Source: Trissonchulus latispiculum (Eukaryota; Nematoda; Enoplea; Enoplida; Ironidae). Taken from it: DNA of 64,000 nt. Under the pieces are notes generated by a model. That model worked only from the letters and a program-made list of their open reading frames with translations. It ran no database searches and was not told where the DNA came from. The stretch is from the NCBI GenBank assembly GCA_030248195.1, contig JASAND010030983.1, forward strand, positions 43,772-107,771, in the 5' to 3' direction. Shown here piece after piece: positions 59,101 through 64,000 of this stretch. Position 1 is the first letter of the stretch. Each line of letters begins with the position of its first letter. The translations under genes were made by a program, and so were the position numbers.

Positions 59101-59957
59101 CCCGAAATTCGCAAATACCTTCCAAGCTAGAGTGAAATCCGAAATTCGAGAATTTCGGGAATTGGGTGCATTTTCAGACATTGGTTCTATTACAAGATGT
59201 GTTCAGCTCATCAAGAGCTTTCGAATTATACCCATATTGTGGGGTATTGGAGAAAATTTTTAAAATACGGAATATCCGGTTTTCTCGAATTCCGGGAATT
59301 GTGTGCATTTTCAAGAGTTCATTCTATTACAAAAGTTGTTCAGCTCGATAAGAGCTTTCGAATGATACCCATCTTGTGGGTATTGGAGAAAATTTTTAAA
59401 ATCCGGAAATTTTGAAAACCCGGAATTCCGGAAATTGGGTGCATTTTCGTGAAAAACTTGAAAGAGCAAAAATATGCAGCGGGACCAGCTCTATTCGATC
59501 CTAAAAACAAAATTTTGATTGCGATAAAAACTGGGCGAAAACTTAAAAATTTTAGATTTTCCGTGAATGAAACCCGGAATTCCGGATTTTCGAAATCTCG
59601 AGTTCCTGACGATTCTAAAAATATATACATTGTTGGGGTTTGCTCCGTTGTCTAATCTCCTATAAACGGTCAAAGTTTGTACACACATTTTTTGGTCGTA
59701 CTACGTATAGTTAATAATAGGGCAGGCAAGTATTAAATAACTGATTCGATGAACGTGGGCACGGATTTTCCACAAAGTTCAGCTGTTATGCTTCCCAGAA
59801 ATAGAAGAAAATGGATAGTTTCGTGAAAATTTTCTAATCTTAATCTTAAGAAATTAAGCGACAAAAATAACTTCAAGCAATTTTGCTGACAACACAAACG
59901 ACTGGAGTGCATGAAAAACGTGTAATATCCATGCGCAAGAGAGACTTTCTGACAAGG

Positions 59958-60026
<69 letters not shown>

Positions 60027-61949
60027 GTATATATCAAGATACACTAGGCTTCTGTGGCCCGAGACGTGCACATTAGATTAGCCTTAAAAATACCGTTTTC
60101 GAAAATTTGCTAAATTGACAAAATGAAGCAAAGATTTTCTTCCTTAACTATTGCGAAAGATGCAACATGTACGGTACAAAACAACATAACCAAGAAAGAT
60201 GTGAGTGAACCCATAGAGCCTAAAATAAAAAAGAAAAAGACTATAATACTAAAGTATCTTACTTTCCGTGACGCAGTTGCTTCAAATGATGAAAGACGTT
60301 GAGCACATCACGCAACCGGCGAGGGGCCTCCTCAATCTTTGATGCCAAATAAATACAGGCCATGGCCACAACCTAAACATACTTGATACCAAATTTAATA
60401 TTGTATCACAGAATTTATCACGTAAAAGCTGACAGTTAGACAGGAAACGGGAATTTGGGGGGACGATTTTTTGGGGGGAAGGGTGTTTATGGGAAGGGGC
60501 CCCCCCGCCACCCCACCCCCACTAGAATAAGCCGAGCTGCCGCAGGACATCGGGTGCCGGTGCTCATCTCCGAAGTCTCAGCCAGTAGAGCCAGGAGTGT
60601 AACCCTCATAATGACGACTACATCCAGTGGAAGGGGAACCGGCCGTTCTACACGGACTCCTGTTACTTTCCTACCGAAGTGGTACCCATTTACCGACCAG
60701 TGAAGGATAGATAGCTGGGTTGGCCAGAGCCGAGAAAGCTTTGTGGCCGCCGGGGGATCAAACCACCGACCGATTCTGACAGCAGCGCCGCAGACCACTC
60801 GGCCATCCCGACTCGGCCAACAGAGTCAGTAGTGACGTTTAATCGGTTGTCTGCAAAGATGTGTGCTAGGGTAGGTTTGGTCTGAAAGAAAAGGCTCCAC
60901 ATAAGCATGCTTTCTTTGATTTCCCACCGATGACTGCTACAGAAGATGGTTATTGATAAGCACCTAAGATTTATTACGCACCGCACGTATATACTTACAT
61001 CGTGCACCAATATATACATACGTACATCAAATACGCACTTACTTGCTGGCATTCTTAATGGGGGGGGCCACCCTCACTTTTCGGTTTCCTCCCCCCCTTC
61101 GGAGCCCCCCCCCACTTTTCGGCAAGCCCCCACCCACTTTTGGGGGGGGGGGGTCGCCCAAATGTGTCAAAAAAATTAGGTTTTTGAGGTCAAATTTTCA
61201 AACATTTTCTCAATTTTTAGCTAGTTTATGGACTTATAAGCTCATTTAAGCTTAAAAAACCTTAGCTTTTGCGTTTTTACCTTAAAAATGCTAATTTTTA
61301 AATAAAAATTTGGTTTTATTGTTACCTTTGGCTCGGCCCCCCCAACTTAAAAAATCCAAAAAAATCCCTGGCTAACGGGGGGGGGGGGGTGAAGGTGTTC
61401 CCCCCTGAATTCTAACCCCCCCCCCCGACTTGGGTCGCCCTCCCAGGATTCGGATATCCACCCCCAGAACCCAAACGTGCAAAGAAAAATAGGGTTTTGA
61501 AGGTACATTTTCAAAAAATTTTCCGGCGTCGCCGAGATGTTTAGGTTTTTTTTTAGCATTTTAGCTATTGTAAGCTTAACATTAGTTCTGAATCAAGTAA
61601 TAGCCATTTTTAAGCAATTTTCAAAAAAGTATCCCCCCCAGAAATCTGAACTCCCCCTGACGACCTGCGAAGGATCCCCCAAAAAGTTTTTGTCAAGGAA
61701 AAACCCAGTACGAACGTCATAAACCTTCAAGATGTACGTACGTATGTGCGTGAGTCATAGGTGTATACGTACGTGTATACGTATTCATGATACATCATAC
61801 CCATACGCAACAAAAATTTAAAGAGAGAGTCTCAGATTTATTCTTTGGGCAAACACGAAAATAAACCAACATACCTCAAAGCCTATTCGAACGAGTGACT
61901 TGGAATAAAAAAAGCGCTGAAACAACACTTGACCAGTTGCGGCAGCCAC
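41052..61949 (-). CDS. CCNL: Cyclin L (10 exons in window, 5' partial)
   Basis: Exons from 5' to 3' on the minus strand: 61949-61875, 60372-60263, 48680-48560, 47788-47724, 47277-47079, 45657-45501, 43745-43622, 43295-43191, 42594-42459, 41168-41052. All junctions are GT/AG and phases chain to 1,209 bp, 402 codons plus TGA. Cyclin L is the cyclin partner of CDK11-type kinases in the nucleus, with roles in transcription and pre-mRNA splicing. Hallmarks seen: [78 protein letters not shown], then a basic Ser/Pro/Arg tail. The N-terminal exon (about 80-90 residues before VAAATGQ) is not visible between 61,950 and 64,000. One intron is 11.6 kb and filled with repeats. Confidence 0.94.
42117..42250. 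repeat. 79-bp-period tandem duplication
   Basis: GAACATGAAGAGTAAATT occurs at 42,118 and 42,197, each followed by TGTCGACCGGTA and a TAAGTC word. Located in the last cyclin L intron. Confidence 0.7.
42459..45657 (-). CDS. CCNL: Cyclin L exons: end of cyclin domain and basic tail
   Basis: Exons 45657-45501 ([20 protein letters not shown]), 43745-43622 ([20 protein letters not shown]), 43295-43191 ([20 protein letters not shown]) and 42594-42459 (Gly run, then [20 protein letters not shown]). The tail is Lys/Arg/Ser-rich like the RS tails of animal cyclin L. The donor of the 43,191 exon (GTATTA) is weak; if it is not used the frame reads two further codons and stops at TAA. The intron between the first two exons holds the Penelope-like element. 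Confidence 0.85.
42825..43135. mobile_element. About 300-bp G-rich repeat, family copy 1
   Basis: Starts near TCTCTAGACAAAAAGTAGAG with a G-run, contains TAAGCTAAAAAGTACTCAAA and ends with GTGGGGGCGCC and CCCCACTAAAGAAAATC. The same layout recurs at 50,975-51,290. Non-coding, probably a MITE; it ends about 55 bp from a cyclin L exon. Confidence 0.6.
44348..45325 (-). CDS. Penelope-like element reverse transcriptase (partial)
   Basis: 325 codons with Penelope-type RT blocks: [38 protein letters not shown] and the catalytic FRYIDDI box near residue 168. A C-terminal region ([38 protein letters not shown]) resembles the thumb of these elements. No GIY-YIG endonuclease was found downstream, and the N-terminal part of the usual protein is short or missing. 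It sits in a cyclin L intron in the same orientation as the gene. The AT-rich coding bias differs from the cyclin exons. Confidence 0.83.
   Translation of the reverse strand: MKAYCHTISKYNHGCSPFWIIDNSNEIIRSLKKISTAKSAASVYTFDFTQLYTNLKHENIFSAIENISKICFGTNTRRLVFGYIGAYFNDNCKSKKNVDQLEFCYLIKWLLENCFFSVGGKVFRQIIGIPMGTSSGPALANLVLFWYEFKYVKSLISKRDFNSLNKLMYVFRYIDDITVINDNSYFLNNWMYIYPIDLVLNLVNVTPNEADVLDINIKIKNKVFITTLYDKRKQFSFKAHSFPSVESNICTKSCYNVFLNEIIRISLICSNKVNFIFNINMLKQKLIYKNYTNRLLKLYFLKAVKHPNFNKDINIDPLATWKVLS
45694..46872. mobile_element. Fold-back element with AATATGRGC subterminal repeats
   Basis: Left end AAAAATGCTCC then GCATGAAAAAGTTAATATG (from 45,694) matches the inverse of the right end finishing near 46,872. 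An inner inverted pair, CGCCGAACAACCCATATTCG near 46,230 and its inverse near 46,700, strengthens the case. AATATGAGC/AATATGGGC words recur in both arms. It lies 36 bp upstream of a cyclin L acceptor. Confidence 0.75.
47079..48680 (-). CDS. CCNL: Cyclin L exons: linker and second cyclin box
   Basis: Exons 48680-48560, 47788-47724 and 47277-47079. They encode [40 protein letters not shown], then [40 protein letters not shown] and [14 protein letters not shown]. The split Trp codon (TG|G) between the last two exons confirms the model. A fold-back element at 47,929-48,212 lies in the intron between 47,788 and 48,560. Confidence 0.94.
47929..48212. mobile_element. Short inverted-repeat element
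   Basis: Ends CAGGCCCGCACCCAGG (47,929) and CCCGGGTGCGGCCTTG (48,212), each followed inward by G or C runs. About 284 bp, non-coding, in a cyclin L intron. It contains CGCGCCGAAGACGCGAAA, also found in similar form in the 49.6-50.5 kb element. Confidence 0.65.
48250..48475 (-). mobile_element. SINE body, copy 2 (head not recognisable)
   Basis: Shares GGTGCTCATCCCCGG-type start, CCTGTTACCTTCCACCACCA and GTGGTACCCATTTACCGACC with the copies at 26.1 and 60.5 kb. The tRNA-like head expected just above 48,475 is absent or unrecognisable. Confidence 0.68.
49536..49632. repeat. (GA)n/(GT)n microsatellite
   Basis: A GA run passes into an interrupted GTGTGTAG/GTGT run. Overlapping ORFs on both strands are low-complexity artefacts. 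The hAT-like element at 49,635 begins directly at its end, and GT-rich sequence resumes on the other side at 50,511, consistent with insertion into a microsatellite. Confidence 0.9.
49635..50511. mobile_element. hAT-like non-autonomous element inserted in a GT microsatellite
   Basis: Ends CAGTAGCGTAGATAC and GTATCTACGCTAGTG, each followed inward by a G or C run, the pattern of many hAT termini (CAGTGGCGTAG-type). Internal CTCTATGAGCA and TGCTCATAGAG words recur between 50,110 and 50,300. GT-rich sequence flanks both sides, but an exact 8-bp duplication could not be confirmed. No transposase. Confidence 0.7.
50975..51290. mobile_element. About 300-bp G-rich repeat, family copy 2
   Basis: Same order of blocks as 42,825-43,135: ACGCAAAAAGTGGGGG start, CTAAGCTAAAAAGTGC middle, GCGCCCCCACTAAAGGAAAC end. 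A 64-codon ORF inside has no recognisable content. Confidence 0.58.
51498..53695. mobile_element. Fold-back element interrupted by a second element
   Basis: Left end AACCAAGAGTACACAATGAT and right end inverse (TCATTATGTACTCTTGGTT). The left arm carries GCAGGCTCACTGTTATC; the right arm has the inverse, split by the 1.79-kb insertion at 51,857. Related to the element at 39,493. Non-coding. Confidence 0.85.
51857..53648. mobile_element. 1.79-kb nested DNA element with TTTAAGTCG arrays
   Basis: Termini GGGTCGTTTCACAAAAA and (inverse) GGGTCGATTCACAAAAA, flanked by AGT at 51,854-51,856 and 53,649-53,651. Both subterminal regions (about 250-350 bp) are arrays of 9-bp TTTAAGTAG/TTTAAGTCG words in both orientations, plus TTCGTTTCATAAATAAATGG. 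The centre (52.1-53.3 kb) is unique and non-coding. The 3-bp duplication and GGG start suggest a PIF/Harbinger-like non-autonomous element, although AGT is not the usual TWA target. Confidence 0.82.
53696..56085. other. Cyclin L intron sequence without recognised features
   Basis: About 2.4 kb inside the large cyclin L intron. No ORF with recognisable protein motifs and no repeat structure resolved by eye. Confidence 0.4.
56086..56790. mobile_element. C-rich inverted-end repeat element
   Basis: GGGCTCATGC with long C-runs at the left and GTATGAGCCCC at the right near 56,785. Between them are repeated CCGGCTTCGCCGG-type and AAGGGGTAAGAAAATT words. A similar C/G-run element occurs at 61.05-61.69 kb. 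Boundaries approximate; ORFs inside are low complexity. Confidence 0.5.
57909..59703. mobile_element. Palindromic fold-back element, outer member of a nested pair
   Basis: Left end TAGTACGACCAAAAAATGTG (57,909) and right end inverse finishing at 59,703. Arms contain AAACCCCAACAATGTA, CGAGATTTCGAAAATCC, CCGGAATTCCGGGTTTCATT and ATCATTCGAAAGCTCT in mirror order about a centre near 59,135. The left arm is interrupted by the element at 57,987-58,625. Without it the element is about 1.15 kb, similar to the 12.46-kb palindrome, with which it shares CAATGTATATATTTT and TCATTYGAAAGCTCT. Confidence 0.87.
57987..58625. mobile_element. 639-bp TA-flanked palindromic MITE inside the 57.9-kb element
   Basis: Starts CAGTATAGCTCAAAACAAAG and ends with its inverse (GTTTTGAGCTATACTG), flanked by TA at 57,985-57,986 and 58,626-58,627. 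CAGT ends and TA duplications are typical of Tc1/mariner-type elements. The arms are built of TTCGCGAA-containing words (GCGAACTTCGCGAA), palindromic at a small scale too. No transposase. Confidence 0.9.
59959..60023. repeat. (GA)n microsatellite
   Basis: About 65 bp of uninterrupted AG dinucleotides after GACAAGGCG. It forms Ser/Leu and Arg/Glu low-complexity ORFs in shadow frames only. Confidence 0.95.
60263..60372 (-). CDS. CCNL: Cyclin L exon: first cyclin box, SKIEEAPRR segment
   Basis: Reads [20 protein letters not shown] and [17 protein letters not shown]. The SKIEEAPRR block is diagnostic of cyclin L. The donor is GTAAG; it ends in phase 2, completed by the first base of the exon at 48,680. 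Confidence 0.95.
60540..60812 (-). mobile_element. tRNA-derived SINE, copy 3 (best preserved)
   Basis: The tRNA-like head at 60,743-60,812 on the minus strand reads GTCGGGATGGCCGAGTGGTC (perfect A box TGGCCGAGTGG) and GGTGGTTTGATCCCCC (B box), resembling a Leu/Ser-type tRNA. Then comes AGAGC/GGCTCTGGCCAACCCAGC spacing and the body GGTCGGTAAATGGGTACCAC, shared with copies 1 and 2. It lies in a cyclin L intron, sense to the gene. Confidence 0.8.
61050..61690. mobile_element. C/G-run repeat element related to 56.1 kb
   Basis: Several long C or G runs, TTTTCCGGCGTCGCCG and AAAATTAGGTTTTTGAGGTC blocks similar to those at 56.1-56.8 kb. Ends not resolved. No supported ORF. Confidence 0.42.
61875..61949 (-). 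CDS. CCNL: Cyclin L exon: first cyclin box, helix region
   Basis: Reads [20 protein letters not shown] then RIGFE, bounded by TTTTTTCAG and GTATGT. It matches the position of VAMATGQVLFHRFFYSKS in vertebrate cyclin L. Phase 0 at both ends. Confidence 0.93.
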
Positions 61950-64000
61950 CTGAAAAAAGAAAAGTGCGCATACGTATATAAGTTATGAATGATTTTTCCT
62001 AGCTGGTCAGTGTATCTAAAAAGCAAACAGTAAATGTATATATTCAACGGAAATGCAACAATACATATTGTTCTATAATCACCGCGTACTAGTTTGTTTC
62101 GTGACTGTTTGCAAAAACAATTGTTCAAAAAAGACAATAAGATGGAAAAACCGGGGAAAACGGTAACGATAAGGGACCGGCTCCGGTTCCCGACAGTTAG
62201 GCAACGGCCCCGGTTCATGTGGTCAGGAACTCGGCTAAATATTCAGTATATGGTTTCTACTGTTTTTAACTTAAGTATATAGCGCGGCGGGAAAAACCCA
62301 GTCCGATATGCGGGGAAAAGCCAAAGCCAGTGTGAGTCACCCATTATGAGCGAGATCGGATTTTAATGGCCTATCTTAAAGAGCGTCGAAAACTACCCTA
62401 GAGAAGGTGTATATATTATTGTAGCTCCCGCTGCCTCTCAGCAAATTTTTTGGGACTTTGAAAATGTTGGTCCCAACATGGGGGTCACCCTGAACTACTG
62501 GAAAGACCTAGCCCAAAACGGATTACAGTTTCACAGAGGGTATGTCTTGAACTTCACAATGGTGTGTGAGAATTTGGCTCTAGTGCCTGTGGTGTGACTT
62601 AGGGGTGACCTAGACTCAGCGGGAAAAACCCATGTGCGGGAAAAAACCCAAATTTCAAAATGGAATTTTTCTTCTAACCATTAACAGCAGGGGTCATGCA
62701 TTTCTTAGCTCAATAGAGCTTCTGATCAATTTGGTATATATAGATTTTACCTGGGTTCAACCTTCTCTGTGTGGTCCAGGTGGCCAAAACCTGACATGGT
62801 GCCATTTCAAGCCAAATCTTTCAATTTCGTCAAAAATCGCCAATTTTTCACTTAAATAGGTCGGGCTTGGCTTTAAATGCAATAAAACACGTTTTTTCTA
62901 TGATAGGATGCTTAAACTGCAGAAATTAAGCAAATTTCAAAAATTTCCAAAATTTGCCTATATAATATATGCGTGTTAAACATACATTGTGCAAATTTTC
63001 ACACCAAAAATAAATAAAAACAAAAATAAACACTGACTTGAAAAGAAAACTAAATACATTATATAATTGTTTCTACACAATTTTTCGTGACTAGTCAAAA
63101 TTTTCAGAACCTGAGCCACTCTGCCTTTCAAAAACCCACCCCGGCCCCGATCCTCACCGGGGCTGAGAGCGGCTCCGGTCTCGGGAAGGTGGCGTCGTCG
63201 GTGCACCTTTTTTATATGTATTTACGGGTGTAAAAACTGCCAATCTTCACTAACAATGTATGCTAAATTCAAATGAAGCTAAAATAAAAGTGAAAAACCA
63301 ACAAAAGTATGAAAGTTTCTGAAAATGGTCAAGTCAGTACTTTTTTGGGCTTAGAGAGGGAAATCTAAACTTACGGGGATGGGGCTCGATAATCCCGGGG
63401 GCAATCTGAGCTCCCTCCCCTGACGATGGAGAATTTTTTAAAGATTTCTTCAAACTAAATACATACGGTTTTTTGTAAATACTCTGTTGAAGATGCCGAA
63501 TACCTGATATCATGAAATTCTATATCTGCTGAAAAGGAAAAAGCTTTTTAAAAGATGGTCTCCATACGTTTGAGGAAAATATTGTAGATGGAATCCACGA
63601 CTTCTGGAGGATGGCTCGAGCCCTGGCCGAAGTAATAGTTCCTTGAATGTGGGCTAGCGCGGGGGGTAAGACAATGATTTTCGAAATAAGGTTATTACTT
63701 GCTACAGACTGTAACTAGCCAGACGGTTTTTACATACCAGCATGTAGGGCTTGCCTATCTTTCCATACCACCAGTAAAATCTGTATTTGTTTGTACTTCA
63801 AGTGGGCTAGCCCTCAATATAAACCACCTTTTTCTCACACAAGTGGGGTGAAAAGATGGGGTGGGGGAAAAGATGGTACCAAGTGTCGTCCTTTATCGCC
63901 ATAATAGCACATAAATGGCATTTAAAGGCAGAAAACGCAATATCTGCTTCTAAAACTCGATGCCAGCAGCCAGGCATATATAATAAGTATTATCCATCAC
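61950..64000. other. Right end of window, no gene recognised
   Basis: About 2 kb. The N-terminal exon of cyclin L (with the expected LRILGCELIQ-like sequence) was looked for on the minus strand and not found. A possible minus-strand exon ending at a GTAAGT donor near 63,375 reads SPSSGEGAQIAPGIIEPHP but matches nothing known. G/C-rich patches at 62.15-62.25 and 63.1-63.2 kb look repeat-like. Confidence 0.4.

Noticed and set aside
58632..59630. Matching ORFs on both strands at 58.6-59.6 kb
   Set aside because: Mirror images of the palindromic element; the same peptides appear on opposite strands because the arms are inverted copies.
59733..60071. ORF with a long Ser-Leu run
   Set aside because: Translation of the (GA)n microsatellite.

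Overview
This is a window from a repeat-rich, intron-rich animal genome, most likely a marine or early-branching invertebrate; the species cannot be fixed from the sequence. The evidence is two spliced host genes with GT/AG introns and conserved animal products, a cyclin L orthologue, and a dense load of eukaryotic transposons: a Polinton/adintovirus-type DNA polymerase, a Ty3/gypsy-like retroelement, a Penelope-like reverse transcriptase, tRNA-derived SINEs and many fold-back DNA elements.

Region by region. 1-3.9 kb (+): an uninterrupted 1,285-residue type B DNA polymerase with N-terminal C2H2 zinc fingers, sitting in an intron. 4.7-29.7 kb (+): an ankyrin-repeat gene of which 14 exons are in the window. 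All splice phases chain and give 825 codons. Its first visible intron (4,830-23,149) is 18.3 kb long. That intron holds about 8 kb of unassigned AT-rich sequence, a 1.25-kb palindrome (12.46-13.71 kb) and a minus-strand Ty3/gypsy-like element (14.4-22.4 kb). The element has protease, RT, RNase H, integrase and an OTU-type cysteine protease domain at the end of pol, followed by two accessory ORFs that are paralogues of each other. It has no recognisable gag and its pol is broken.

29.7-41 kb: apparently intergenic, with a PIF/Harbinger-type MITE, fold-back elements and tandem duplications. 41.05-61.95 kb (-): cyclin L, with ten exons that chain in phase to 402 codons (cyclin boxes plus a basic Ser/Arg-rich tail); the 5' end lies beyond the window or was not found. 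Its introns contain the Penelope-like RT, nested fold-back elements at 51.5-53.7 kb and 57.9-59.7 kb, a hAT-like element and two of the three SINE copies. 62-64 kb: no gene recognised.

The most interesting points are the OTU-bearing retroelement with its duplicated accessory ORFs; two element-within-element insertions whose target duplications can be read directly; palindromic elements sharing a conserved core; a tRNA-headed SINE family with a common body; and a cyclin L exon whose weak donor sits on an in-frame stop, suggesting alternative C-termini.
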